60,254 nt of DNA from Candidatus Pacebacteria bacterium GW2011_GWA1_46_10 (GTDB lineage Bacteria > Patescibacteriota > Microgenomatia > UBA1400 > PJMF01): NCBI GenBank assembly GCA_001002135.1, contig LCLP01000001.1:425114-485367 (forward strand), read 5' to 3'. Within the stretch, counting starts at the first letter, position 1, and every line of letters starts with the position of its first letter. A program made the position numbers and the translations under genes. Positions 1 to 9,917 of this stretch are shown here, piece by piece. A model generated the notes under the pieces. The model saw only the letters and a program-made list of their open reading frames with translations, did no database searches and was not told the origin of the DNA.

Positions 1-2
1 GG

Positions 3-959
3 CAATGGTGGCAGCGATCACTAAAAATAAAAGCTGTTTGGCCATATGGGGTTTCTTTACTTGGTTTGCCATTACTTTTTCTTTTTCTTTTACCCTCAGG
101 ACAGGGGTACACAGCCAGTGTGGATTTTTCTTTTTCCAAACTCTGGTATGGAGTGCTGGTCACGCGATTCAATTGGGCTGAGTACTACTTTCCGATGGTG
201 GTGGCGTTAATTGCTTTGTTGTTGCGAATAATCTATAGCCTCAAACGAGGAAAGCTGGTGGTTTTCTTGAAAACTCTCCAGTGGCCATTCATGTTGCTCA
301 CCGGTTTTGTTGGGTCACTCTTTTTTGTTTTCAGTTGGGAACACCAGTTAGAAAGATATCATTACCTCACTTTTGTTTTCATGCTGCTTTTTTTATTTGT
401 GGAGGGCAGCCATTATCGGTTTTCTCAAAAAACAGTCAAATACTTTAATCAAAAAATACCGACGGTGTATGCCATCGCTTTTATCATTTTAGTGATGGCC
501 GCTGGCTTTTTTATGTTCCGGGCACGGTATCTCCTGCGTAAGAACCTTATTGAGCGGACTGTGCTTGGTTTCCAGTTGATGTTTTACCCGCATCAATCAG
601 CCGGGTCATTGACGCACTACCTATATGACTCGTTGCCGGAAGGAACGCAAGTCTATGTCGATAGTGATGATTATGAAACAGTGGTTGGTTTGGGATACTT
701 TATTACTCGGCTAGGTGAGCGGTCGGCTTGGGTATACAGTGGCAATAAAGACGCCGCGATCAACTATAGTCCAGTGCATCGTTACTCTACCGATGTTTTT
801 GCAGACTATCGTCAAGCGCCGGCCCCGAGATTACTAGTGGTAGCTGACAGGCATCGGGTCTATTTTAAAAAGCACGAATTACAGTTGTTAGCGCCAAAGT
901 TTATCCACGATGCTCACCAGTACGTCTACTGGTATTGGCGAGTGAAGGCTGATTTTTGA
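3..959 (+). CDS. Polytopic membrane protein (GT-C-like), C-terminal part; 5' end cut by window edge
   Basis: Frame is open to base 3 (QWWQRSLKIKAVWPYG...), so the ORF-track TTG start at 66 is probably not the real start; hydrophobic segments then a soluble C-terminal domain. Confidence 0.6.
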   Translation, partial: QWWQRSLKIKAVWPYGVSLLGLPLLFLFLLPSGQGYTASVDFSFSKLWYGVLVTRFNWAEYYFPMVVALIALLLRIIYSLKRGKLVVFLKTLQWPFMLLTGFVGSLFFVFSWEHQLERYHYLTFVFMLLFLFVEGSHYRFSQKTVKYFNQKIPTVYAIAFIILVMAAGFFMFRARYLLRKNLIERTVLGFQLMFYPHQSAGSLTHYLYDSLPEGTQVYVDSDDYETVVGLGYFITRLGERSAWVYSGNKDAAINYSPVHRYSTDVFADYRQAPAPRLLVVADRHRVYFKKHELQLLAPKFIHDAHQYVYWYWRVKADF

Positions 960-1004
960 AAGTGTCAAAAAAACATAAAGCACGTACAATAAGGCGATAT
1001 CTGT

Positions 1005-1943
1005 ATGAAACAGAATTTCTGGCGAGAAAAACGAGTGTTGGTCACGGGTGGCGCTGGTTTTTTGGGCATGCATTTAGTGCATGAACTTAAAAAACTTTCT
1101 CCCAAAAAAGTTCGTGTTCCGCGGTTTGAAACGCATGACCTGCGTCAACAAGCGGTTTGTGCCAAGGTGGTCAAGGGTATTGATATTGTGATTCACTTGG
1201 CAGCCAATGTGGGCGGGATTGGTTATAACCAGGAATTTCCGGGAACTCTCTTTTATGACAACTTGGTGATGGGGGTACATCTGATGGAGGAGGCGCGCCA
1301 AGCCGGCGTCAAAAAATTTGTCAGTATTGGCACCATTTGTTCTTACCCCAAGTACACCCCAGTGCCATTTAAAGAGGAAGATTTGTGGACAGGTTATCCG
1401 GAAGAAACCAATGCACCGTATGGTCTGGCCAAGAAAATGCTGCTGACTCAAGGTCAAGCGTATCACGACCAGTATGGTTTCAACGCGATTTACCTGTTGC
1501 AGGTTAATCTTTACGGTCCGGGTGACAATTTTAATCCTCAATCTTCTCATGTAGTGCCAGCTCTGATTCGGAAATTTATTGAGGCTCGAGACAAAAAGCT
1601 ACCAGCAGTGGAGATTTGGGGGACTGGCAAACCAACTAGAGAGTTTCTATACGTGGAGGATGCGGTGCGCGGCATCATTTTGGCTACCGAGCGTTATAAC
1701 AAACCGGAGCCGATCAACCTGGGAGCCAGTTTCGAGATTTCGATCAAAGACTTGGCCATTTTGATTCAGAAATTGACTGGTTATCAAGGTAAAATCGTCT
1801 TTAATACCAAGAAGCCGGATGGCCAGCCAAGACGGAAACTTGATGTTTCGAAAGCGAAAAAAGAGTTTGGTTTTGAAGCACAGACGAAGTTTGAACAAGG
1901 ATTGAAAAAGACGATTGAGTGGTATGAAAAGCAAACGCATTAA
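1005..1943 (+). CDS. NAD-dependent epimerase/reductase, GDP-L-fucose synthase-like SDR
   Basis: VLVTGGAGFLGMHL Rossmann motif, YGLAKKM (YxxxK), GNFNPQSSHVVPALIRKF and EFLYVEDA pattern. Confidence 0.8.
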   Translation: MKQNFWREKRVLVTGGAGFLGMHLVHELKKLSPKKVRVPRFETHDLRQQAVCAKVVKGIDIVIHLAANVGGIGYNQEFPGTLFYDNLVMGVHLMEEARQAGVKKFVSIGTICSYPKYTPVPFKEEDLWTGYPEETNAPYGLAKKMLLTQGQAYHDQYGFNAIYLLQVNLYGPGDNFNPQSSHVVPALIRKFIEARDKKLPAVEIWGTGKPTREFLYVEDAVRGIILATERYNKPEPINLGASFEISIKDLAILIQKLTGYQGKIVFNTKKPDGQPRRKLDVSKAKKEFGFEAQTKFEQGLKKTIEWYEKQTH

Positions 1944-2865
1944 CCCCGCCCTGTCACTAGTGATTCCTGTCTATAACGAAGCAGCCGTTTTACCTGCTCT
2001 GGTGAAGCGCTTGACTGCTTTGGCCGGCAAACTGCCCTCGCGGACAGAGTTGATCTTCGTGGATGATGGCAGTAAAGATCAAACGGTCTCGATTATCAAA
2101 AAAGCTCGGTTCGCTTTTCCTGTCAAGATTATCCAGTTTACCAGAAACTTCGGTCATCAAGCCGCCCTCTGGGCAGGTTTACAAGAAGCTCAAGGTCAAT
2201 ATGTGGTGAGTTTGGATGGCGATCTTCAACATCCGCCGGAATTGATCCCCAAAATGTTGAGGCTTCACAAACAAGGGTATGAAATTGTTTTAACCCGGCG
2301 CGTTGACAGTGACGGACTGGCTTTTTCTAAAAAGGCCAGCGCGCGGTTTTTCTACCGACTGATTAACCTACTCTCTAATACACCAGTAGAGCCGAATAGC
2401 TCGGATTTTCGGTCGCTAGGCAGAAAAGCGCTTGATTCACTGCTGGCTTTACCAGAGCGCCGTAAGTTTTTGCGCGGCATGGTGCAATGGCTTGGTTGGG
2501 AAACTGTGATTTTACCGTTTGAGGTTTCACGACGAGCAGCTGGGGAGAGTAAATATAGTGTGTACAAAATGGCACGCTTGGCGCTGCATGGTCTGACCTC
2601 TTTTAGCACCATGCCGCTCTTTTTGTCAGCTATCTTCAGCCTGATCTTATTTATAGCGGCTGCTCTTTACGCGGCTTATGTGCTGTATATTCGGTTCTTT
2701 AGTGACAAAGTAATTGAAGGTTGGGCCAGTGTTTTGTTTGTGACACTAGTGATTGGTGGTTTTATTTCTCTGTTTGTTGGTTTACTGGGGATTTATTTGG
2801 CGGCGCTCTACGACGAAGTCAAAGGTCGGCCGGAATATTTGGTTAAAGAAAAATATGTCTCGTAG
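1915..2865 (+). CDS. GT2 polyprenyl-phosphate glycosyltransferase (GtrB/DPM1-like) with two C-terminal TM helices
   Basis: LSLVIPVYNEAAVLPALV, FVDDGSKDQT, SLDGDLQHPPELIPKM, C-terminal hydrophobic segments. Confidence 0.85.
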   Translation: MSGMKSKRINPALSLVIPVYNEAAVLPALVKRLTALAGKLPSRTELIFVDDGSKDQTVSIIKKARFAFPVKIIQFTRNFGHQAALWAGLQEAQGQYVVSLDGDLQHPPELIPKMLRLHKQGYEIVLTRRVDSDGLAFSKKASARFFYRLINLLSNTPVEPNSSDFRSLGRKALDSLLALPERRKFLRGMVQWLGWETVILPFEVSRRAAGESKYSVYKMARLALHGLTSFSTMPLFLSAIFSLILFIAAALYAAYVLYIRFFSDKVIEGWASVLFVTLVIGGFISLFVGLLGIYLAALYDEVKGRPEYLVKEKYVS

Positions 2866-3556
2866 AGCCGCCGATTTTCAGAAAATGCACTTTTACGAGC
2901 GCTTCGCGTCTGACTTTGACTCTGTCGTTAATATGTACGACACAAAAAAACGATTGACGGTTGTCTTTGATGAGCTTTTAAAGAACGAGAACCTAAAAAA
3001 CAAACAACTACTCGATGCTGGGTGTGGCACTGGCTGGTTTAGCGCTGAGGCAGTCAGGAGAGGCGCTCGGGTGACTTCGATGGATTTAGGGAAACAGTTA
3101 TTGAAAGAGGTGGCTAAAAAAGCGCGTTCAAAAAGAGTGGTTGGCTCTATTCTAAAAATGCCGTTCAAAGCGAAGACCTTTGATTATGTAATTTGCAGCG
3201 AAGTGATTGAGCATGTCACTGATCCAGGATTAGCGCTCAAGGAAATATATCGTGTGCTCAAACCTGGCGGAATTTTAGTGTTAACGACCGCTAATAAATT
3301 TTGGTATTTTTCACTCTTGATTGCGAAATTGTTTAATCTCCGTCCCTATCAAGGCTTAGAGAATTGGCATTGGTATGGTCAGTTGCGCCGAATGCTTGAA
3401 AAAACTGGTTTTATGATTAGAGAAATGTATGGTATTCATGCCTTTCCGTTTGTCATCCCCATCTTAAACCCTGTTTTAGATAGACTGCACTTTGGGAGAA
3501 AGCTATTAGCACCGGTGATGGTCAATATTGCTGTTAAATGTCAAAAACCACGCTAA
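2855..3556 (+). CDS. Class I SAM-dependent methyltransferase
   Basis: LLDAGCGTGWFS, YVICSEVIEHVTDP, IYRVLKPGG; ATG at 2855 preferred over ORF-track start 2753. Confidence 0.8.
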   Translation: MSRRAADFQKMHFYERFASDFDSVVNMYDTKKRLTVVFDELLKNENLKNKQLLDAGCGTGWFSAEAVRRGARVTSMDLGKQLLKEVAKKARSKRVVGSILKMPFKAKTFDYVICSEVIEHVTDPGLALKEIYRVLKPGGILVLTTANKFWYFSLLIAKLFNLRPYQGLENWHWYGQLRRMLEKTGFMIREMYGIHAFPFVIPILNPVLDRLHFGRKLLAPVMVNIAVKCQKPR

Positions 3557-5082
3557 AATCACTATTCGTTTTACTGATATTGGTTGTTTTTGCGGGAGTT
3601 TATTTCAGGAAGCAACTACAGCAACCGACCTTCAACTTGATTGATGATGGTTATAGTTTGTTAGTGTCTCAGCAATTGAGCGAGAGTTATTCACTAGAAA
3701 ATTGGCGGCAGACTTTAGTGAGTAGCGAACTGGCTAAAGGGCGACTAAGGCCTGGGTATTACCTCTACTACTTCGGAGTTTATTTGTTTTCGCAAGATAG
3801 CCCGATCAATTTTTGGCTTGCTCAGGCCGGCAGTTTAACATTATTGTTGTTTTTGGTTTGGTTGTTTTTTAAGGCAGCCGGATTTAACCACTGGTTTGCT
3901 CTGATTGTTACGATTCCCGTTTTCTTTTTTCCTGCCTTGTCGGACAACTTTTTACGGCTAGGACCGGCTGAATCTCGACAGCTGCTTTGGCTGCTAACAT
4001 CTTTTTACTGGTTGTGGAAAGTAGGAGAGATGAAGCGTTTTCAGTTTTTTGGTTACGCCGGAGCAGTAATTTTTTATTGCTTGGCACTGACAACTAAAGA
4101 AACAACTCTCATCGCTTTACCGGCTTTTTTGTATCTTTTGCTGATAAAACAACTTGGCTGGAAACTAAAACTTAATAGGGCCATTTTGCAGAAAGTGGGC
4201 GCCTCGTTGACGGCGGTTTTTTTGACGACTCTTTTTGTAATGCTGATTCCTCGTTCAGGCTACAGCGGTGAGCTCACTTTTAATTTAGCTCAAGCCAAAA
4301 ATAATCTCTTCGCTGCCAGGGTATCTTTTCCGGAGTTTTATTGGTTGCTTTGCTTGGGAGGGTTGAGTTTTATGATTAGGATGCTTGATCAAAAGAACTT
4401 CAAGTTTATTTTTAAGTCAGAGTTTTTCTTTTCACAGTTGTTTTTGTTATTAGCACTGCCTTTTCTGATTCTGCCACTATTTTGGCCATATCAGCTTGAA
4501 CGCTATCTTCTCCCAGGTCAATTATTTACTTGGCTGTTTTTTACGGTTGAAATGTGGTGGTTGATCCAGTTTTTGAGAAAAAAATCGGAAAATTACGGGG
4601 TGAGGGTAGTGAGTGTGTATTTTTTACTAGCGTTTGGTTTAACTCGTTTCATTTTTGTGCCGGCCTTTTTGAGTCCAGAAAAATTGGTGGCCAGATTGGT
4701 GACAAGCAAAAAAACTTGGTATGAGCAGTATCAGTACAGTGGCGCCCTGATTGATTTTTTGGCTGAAAATACCAGAGCAAACGAAAAACTGGTGGTTACC
4801 CACAACGACTATGAAGTTATTTATGAGATTGGGTTGTATACTTCTGATTTGAAGACAAAGCCAGTAGAAATCTACAGCGAGAATCAAGAAGCGGCTGAAG
4901 TGTTTGGTTGGCCCTATCAGTATATTGAAGATACCGCTCAATTATTTGCCAAGCTTGAGTCACCAGTGATGTTACTGGGGAGAGGAAAAGAGGTGACTGA
5001 ATACCCTCAAGCGCAGTTGCTCACTCCTTTTGATGTAGAGCTAACTGATGAAAACCAACTCTGGTTTGCAGTAGTAAAATGA
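3538..5082 (+). CDS. GT-C-like multi-TM membrane protein
   Basis: 514 aa with many hydrophobic segments and a soluble C-terminal domain. Confidence 0.6.
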   Translation: MSKTTLKSLFVLLILVVFAGVYFRKQLQQPTFNLIDDGYSLLVSQQLSESYSLENWRQTLVSSELAKGRLRPGYYLYYFGVYLFSQDSPINFWLAQAGSLTLLLFLVWLFFKAAGFNHWFALIVTIPVFFFPALSDNFLRLGPAESRQLLWLLTSFYWLWKVGEMKRFQFFGYAGAVIFYCLALTTKETTLIALPAFLYLLLIKQLGWKLKLNRAILQKVGASLTAVFLTTLFVMLIPRSGYSGELTFNLAQAKNNLFAARVSFPEFYWLLCLGGLSFMIRMLDQKNFKFIFKSEFFFSQLFLLLALPFLILPLFWPYQLERYLLPGQLFTWLFFTVEMWWLIQFLRKKSENYGVRVVSVYFLLAFGLTRFIFVPAFLSPEKLVARLVTSKKTWYEQYQYSGALIDFLAENTRANEKLVVTHNDYEVIYEIGLYTSDLKTKPVEIYSENQEAAEVFGWPYQYIEDTAQLFAKLESPVMLLGRGKEVTEYPQAQLLTPFDVELTDENQLWFAVVK

Positions 5083-5096
5083 GGTAGTTTGATAGT

Positions 5097-6191
5097 ATGA
5101 AATTGTTTTCCGCCACCAGTCGAAAACTGAAAAAGACCGCTCTATTTCGGTCAGCAAGAAAAAACCAAGATTTGTTATTGTTTTTCTTACTGTTGTTGGT
5201 GGGACTCGTGAGCACGCTCTACGTGGAGTACAAATTTCAATACGCTCAATTTAAGTGGCTTGGTTGGCGGGTATTTGTCATTGCCGCCGCGATTGTTCAA
5301 TATGGAGCACTGCCTAAAAAGATTCACCAGAGGTATCAGCGACCATTACTATTTATTTTGGCGGCGATTGTGGTGTTTTACCTGATAAATTTGTTGGCTA
5401 ACCTAATTAATGTTTATCACTTGGAACGATTTCCGTCTTTGATGGGGTATTGTGAGCAGAATGAACAATTGTGCGACACGATAGTGCGAACGTTTTTCCA
5501 GTTTAAAGTCTACCGATTTGTCAGTTTGACTTCTTACTTTTTTATGTACGTGATTTTTTTGATCGTGGGCTTGCTTTTTTCACAACAAGTATATAAACGG
5601 ACCTTAAAGGTTTGGCGAAAGTTGCCCAAGATTCGGTTAAGAAGAGTAAAACTGAAGTATGTTTTACTGTTTTACTTTTTACTCGTTTACATTCTTATTC
5701 AGCAGCTTATTTCTGCTTTTTCTACCATTTCCAAGAAAATGGTTAAGATGTACTACACTTCAGCTTTACCCTATGAACAACGTTGGGAACAAGTGATGGG
5801 TGGACGGTTTTCATTTGGATGGATGAAGACTTACTCAGAGTTTGTTAACGCACATACACCGGAAAACTCAACTCTTCTGATTCCTGATATGGAGGCGCCT
5901 TGGGAAATGGAGGGCAACCCCGATTACTTACGTTGGTTTATTTACCCACGGAAAATGGTCCAAATGAAAGGCAGCAGTGAAGTTCCAAAAGAGGCTGATT
6001 ATGCGCTTTTGACTTATGGAGTATTTGGTTACTATAAACGAACTTTTCCAACATTTTTTATCGGTCAAGACCAGATTAATGAGATTATTTTTGTCAACCA
6101 AAATACCCTTGAAGTTACCAGACAACAGAACATCGACTACCATCCAGAAGAATATAAAAACGTTTGGGGGTTGATTGAGTTAAAGAAGTAA
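5097..6191 (+). CDS. Uncharacterised membrane protein (module A, copy 1)
   Basis: N-terminal TMs, then a C-terminal domain sharing GW.K.(Y/F)S.F..A.TP...MEGN..Y.RWF.YPR...WGLIEL with 7544..8563. Confidence 0.7.
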   Translation: MKLFSATSRKLKKTALFRSARKNQDLLLFFLLLLVGLVSTLYVEYKFQYAQFKWLGWRVFVIAAAIVQYGALPKKIHQRYQRPLLFILAAIVVFYLINLLANLINVYHLERFPSLMGYCEQNEQLCDTIVRTFFQFKVYRFVSLTSYFFMYVIFLIVGLLFSQQVYKRTLKVWRKLPKIRLRRVKLKYVLLFYFLLVYILIQQLISAFSTISKKMVKMYYTSALPYEQRWEQVMGGRFSFGWMKTYSEFVNAHTPENSTLLIPDMEAPWEMEGNPDYLRWFIYPRKMVQMKGSSEVPKEADYALLTYGVFGYYKRTFPTFFIGQDQINEIIFVNQNTLEVTRQQNIDYHPEEYKNVWGLIELKK

Positions 6192-6195
6192 AGCT

Positions 6196-7563
6196 ATGAC
6201 GTTACTCACAATTTTAGCCATCCAAGTATGTTTACTGATAGTGGGCTATTTGATGGCGGTGGTGTTTGGGGTAGCCCAAAAACTTGAAGCGCTAGCTGTT
6301 GCTTATTTACTCGGGTCAGGTGTAGTCTCGATTGTTTTCTTGCTCCTGCATTGGTTATTTGGTCTTAATTTGGATGCTACCAACTTTATTGCGTCAGTTT
6401 TTCTGACTGGAGGTCTGGCTTTTTTGATAACTAAACGCATGAAAAAAACAAAGGAGATGACTGATTTTCGACTAACCAAAACCAGTCGTGTTTTAAAAAG
6501 TCTGAGTGTCTTTGAAAAGAGTCTCCTAATCTTACTGTTCATTTTGGTTGGCTACACGATCATTGAGAACTATGTTTGGCCGGTGACTGCCTGGGATTCA
6601 CTGGCACTTTATGACTTTAGGGCCAGAGTGATGGCTGTTCACGGCAATATGGTGGAAGGTATTCAACTGGGATATTTCTTCCAGTATCCGCCCTTTACCA
6701 GTTTTCTTCATTTGTTCGGGTATGTGTTTGGTAATGAAAGAATTAAGCTGGCCTACTCGTTTATCTTTGCGTCATTACTCACAAGCTTTTTCGTGCTGCT
6801 GCGCCGGAAACAACCACTCTGGATTGCACTGCTAGGCACACTTTTTTTAGCGGTGGATAGTTATATTTTTGGTCATTCCACCGTGGCCTACACCAACTTA
6901 TCTTACGTCACGTTTTTGACGTTGGGACTGATTTATCTCCTGTTTTGGTTTCATGAGGGAGCGAAAAAGGATTTATTATTGGGAGCATTTTTGCTGGGAC
7001 TGAGTACTTGGGTACGTTCTTCCGAGCCTTTTTGGCTGGTGGGGATTGGGCTTATTTTGCTGCGGCTTTTTACCAAAAGAGAGCAGGTGTTCTTGGGACT
7101 ATTGATGATTTTCTTGATGGTTGGGATCAGTCGGTTGTGGGGGATTTTTGTTCAATCTCTTTATGCAGCTAATAACTTTTATCCGGCGGCCAGGCGTTCA
7201 CTGCTGGCGATCGTGTTGTCATCGAGGTTTTCGTTTGAGTTGTTGCTGTCACGCATCCAAGAAATTGGCGGTTATTTTTATTTGTACTCTTTGAATGTTT
7301 GGCGTTACCTACTCTTACCTTTTGGTTTTAGTTTCTACTATGACTGGCGCGCAAAAAATAAGCACAACCTTACTCTGGCGGTTATGGTAGGACTTCTCTT
7401 ATCAATGTTGTTTGGCGGGATTTTTATTTTCAGTCTTTATTATGAAACTTGGAACTTAATTACCGATTCACTGCAAAGAGTGAGCATGGTCTTCCCACCA
7501 TTGCTGATTTACTTCATTTTTAGTAGTCAGATTTGGAAACAACATGGTACTCAGCGTCGTTAG
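6196..7563 (+). CDS. GT-C-like membrane protein (module B, copy 1)
   Basis: ENYVWPVTAWDSLALYDFRARVMAVHGNMVEGIQLGYFFQYPPFTSFLH, shared with 8565..9917. Confidence 0.7.
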   Translation: MTLLTILAIQVCLLIVGYLMAVVFGVAQKLEALAVAYLLGSGVVSIVFLLLHWLFGLNLDATNFIASVFLTGGLAFLITKRMKKTKEMTDFRLTKTSRVLKSLSVFEKSLLILLFILVGYTIIENYVWPVTAWDSLALYDFRARVMAVHGNMVEGIQLGYFFQYPPFTSFLHLFGYVFGNERIKLAYSFIFASLLTSFFVLLRRKQPLWIALLGTLFLAVDSYIFGHSTVAYTNLSYVTFLTLGLIYLLFWFHEGAKKDLLLGAFLLGLSTWVRSSEPFWLVGIGLILLRLFTKREQVFLGLLMIFLMVGISRLWGIFVQSLYAANNFYPAARRSLLAIVLSSRFSFELLLSRIQEIGGYFYLYSLNVWRYLLLPFGFSFYYDWRAKNKHNLTLAVMVGLLLSMLFGGIFIFSLYYETWNLITDSLQRVSMVFPPLLIYFIFSSQIWKQHGTQRR

Positions 7564-8563
7564 AAGAGATACCTTTCGCCTATTTTTAGTGCTCCTCTTT
7601 TTTTTGGGACTTTTAGTAAGTAATTTTATTTTTGAACTGGAAGGTGTTTTGTCTTACTCTCACCATTTGTTGTTAAGAAGTGTGCTGGCGCTGGCTGTTG
7701 TGAGTCTGTTTTTTTCAATGAGAAGAGTGACCCGCCAGAAACTCCAGCCAGTTATTAGAGTAGGCATCATCGTTTTGGCGGCGGCACTGTTCATAAACAT
7801 TTTCTTGAATATGATCAATGTTTATAGTCTCGGTGAAAGTTTTTGGGGGGTTGAGTTTTGTGCTGCTTTCGTGTCACTGTGTACTTTTGTTCAAACGGTG
7901 TTTTTTACGTTTAAATTATTTCGTTTCATTACTCTTTCCTCTTATTTCTTTTTACTGCCGTTGTTTACGTTGTTGATGATATATTTAGGCAACGATTTTG
8001 TTTTAGGAACTAAAAAATATGATTTACCAAGGAAATTTTTCTTGGCTTTAATTTTTTTGTTAATTTTACCCAACCTACTTAAAAGTTTTCACCGGGCTTA
8101 CTTATCCATCATTCAGAGCTATCAAATACGCCACGAAAACTTTTACGATCGCTTTGTCTTTAAAGAAGGTGGCCCGGGCTATTATGGCTGGATTAAGGTG
8201 TTTAGCAATTTTATTTTGGCTCAAACACCAACAAGCGCCAGTCTTTTAGTGCCGCCTCAAGCGATGGAGTATAAGATGGAGGGTAATACTAATTACTTCC
8301 GTTGGTTTTTATATCCTAGGCGACTGTATCATTTACAGAGTCTTGAGGCGGGATTGGAAAGTAACGAGTTGGATTATGTTGTCGTTTCTGGGGGTGAATG
8401 TGAGTCAAAACAGTGTGTGTGGCCAGATTTTGAGATTGATCAGGATACAATCAAGCGCATGATCTTTATTGACAGGGAAACACAGGGAGTGACGACAATA
8501 GAAGGTGAACCGTTTTTGCCTGAAAATTATCAAAATAAATGGGGCTTAATCGAGCTTCGATAA
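7544..8563 (+). CDS. Uncharacterised membrane protein (module A, copy 2)
   Basis: Paralog of 5097..6191; overlaps the previous gene by 20 nt. Confidence 0.7.
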   Translation: MVLSVVRRDTFRLFLVLLFFLGLLVSNFIFELEGVLSYSHHLLLRSVLALAVVSLFFSMRRVTRQKLQPVIRVGIIVLAAALFINIFLNMINVYSLGESFWGVEFCAAFVSLCTFVQTVFFTFKLFRFITLSSYFFLLPLFTLLMIYLGNDFVLGTKKYDLPRKFFLALIFLLILPNLLKSFHRAYLSIIQSYQIRHENFYDRFVFKEGGPGYYGWIKVFSNFILAQTPTSASLLVPPQAMEYKMEGNTNYFRWFLYPRRLYHLQSLEAGLESNELDYVVVSGGECESKQCVWPDFEIDQDTIKRMIFIDRETQGVTTIEGEPFLPENYQNKWGLIELR

Positions 8564-8564
8564 C

Positions 8565-9917
8565 ATGGAACTGATTACTCTTTTATTACTTCAACTAAGT
8601 TTAGTAGCGGTCGGCATTTTGCTCGCGGTATTACTAGGTATGAGAGGGAAACTCGAGATTTTTGGTTTAGCTTACCTACTTGGGTCTGGATTCGTCAGTT
8701 TGCTGTTCTTTTTGTTGCATTGGTGGTTGGGTCTCAATCTTGACAGTCTTAATTTGCTCATTACTTTAGGTGGGAGCTTGGTGCTTTTACTACTACTTGC
8801 TGTTGTTACTCGGAAAACTCTCTTCTTATCAAATCTTTTTTCATGGCGATTAAGAAAACATTGGCGGCCATTGATTAAGCTGGAGAAAGTAGTCTTTATC
8901 ATTATTTTGTTTCTGGTTGGTTTTAGTTTTTTTGAAAATTATTTTTGGCCAATTACTGACTGGGACGCGCTGGCTTTTTATGATTTTCGGGCGCGGATTA
9001 TTGCGTTAAGAGGAAATATGTTGGAAGGTATCCAGCTGGGATATTTTTTCCAATATCCGCCCTACACCAGTTTTTTACACGTTTTTGGCTATGTTTTTCA
9101 TGTTCAAAGAGTGAAAGTAGCCTATTCGTTTATCTATGGTTCTTTTTTATTGCTTTTCTATGCGCTCCTGAGGAGAAAACAGGATCAAACGATTAGTGGT
9201 ATTGCCACACTGATTCTCGCTTCGTTTACCATGATTTTTGAACACGCTGTGACTGCGTATAGCAACTTACCATATACTGCCTTTTTTTCACTGGGCATGA
9301 TGTACCTCTGGTTTTACGTCAATAAAGGTTCAAAAGCCGACTTGCTATTGGGGGGAATATTGGTCGGTTTGAGTACCTGGATACGATCTACCGAGCCGTT
9401 TTGGCTGGTCGCTGCTGTGCCGATTCTTTGGGGGTACTTCCGATATCGCACGCGGTTAGTCTCCAGTGTACTGCTATTAGCTTGGTTAAGCTTGCCAGAC
9501 AAATTATGGCGAGCCTTCTTAAAATACTTAGATAGTCTTTCTCCACTCAACATCTTTGAGTCTCAAACCCACACCATCGCTGCTATTAAAGACTTTATTA
9601 CTCAGGGAGAAGGAGTTGCTTCGCTCTTAGTTCATATCTGGCAAGTAAGTATTTATTTAGTAGAGATTTTGGTGCCAGAATTCTTTTTACTGTTTCTTTT
9701 ATTCGTTTTTGCTATCGGTCATGGAGCAAAAAGAAGATTGCCGGAATTGGTTACCTTGATTTTGCTATTTAGCATTGTTTGGGGAGGAACCTTTATTTTT
9801 AGCTTCACCTGGGATACCTGGAATTTGATAGCCGGCTCGATCGTCAGAATGTGTATGATTTTTATTCCGTTGCTGATCTTTTTGACAGCGAGAGATTTAC
9901 ATTATGAAAAGAAGTAA
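8565..9917 (+). CDS. GT-C-like membrane protein (module B, copy 2)
   Basis: Paralog of 6196..7563: ENYFWPITDWDALAFYDFRARIIALRGNMLEGIQLGYFFQYPPYTSFLH. Confidence 0.7.
   Translation: MELITLLLLQLSLVAVGILLAVLLGMRGKLEIFGLAYLLGSGFVSLLFFLLHWWLGLNLDSLNLLITLGGSLVLLLLLAVVTRKTLFLSNLFSWRLRKHWRPLIKLEKVVFIIILFLVGFSFFENYFWPITDWDALAFYDFRARIIALRGNMLEGIQLGYFFQYPPYTSFLHVFGYVFHVQRVKVAYSFIYGSFLLLFYALLRRKQDQTISGIATLILASFTMIFEHAVTAYSNLPYTAFFSLGMMYLWFYVNKGSKADLLLGGILVGLSTWIRSTEPFWLVAAVPILWGYFRYRTRLVSSVLLLAWLSLPDKLWRAFLKYLDSLSPLNIFESQTHTIAAIKDFITQGEGVASLLVHIWQVSIYLVEILVPEFFLLFLLFVFAIGHGAKRRLPELVTLILLFSIVWGGTFIFSFTWDTWNLIAGSIVRMCMIFIPLLIFLTARDLHYEKK

Noticed and set aside
1074-1550. 158-aa minus-strand ORF antisense to the fucose-synthase-like gene
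   Set aside because: No recognisable motif; lies wholly inside a convincing plus-strand gene; likely chance ORF
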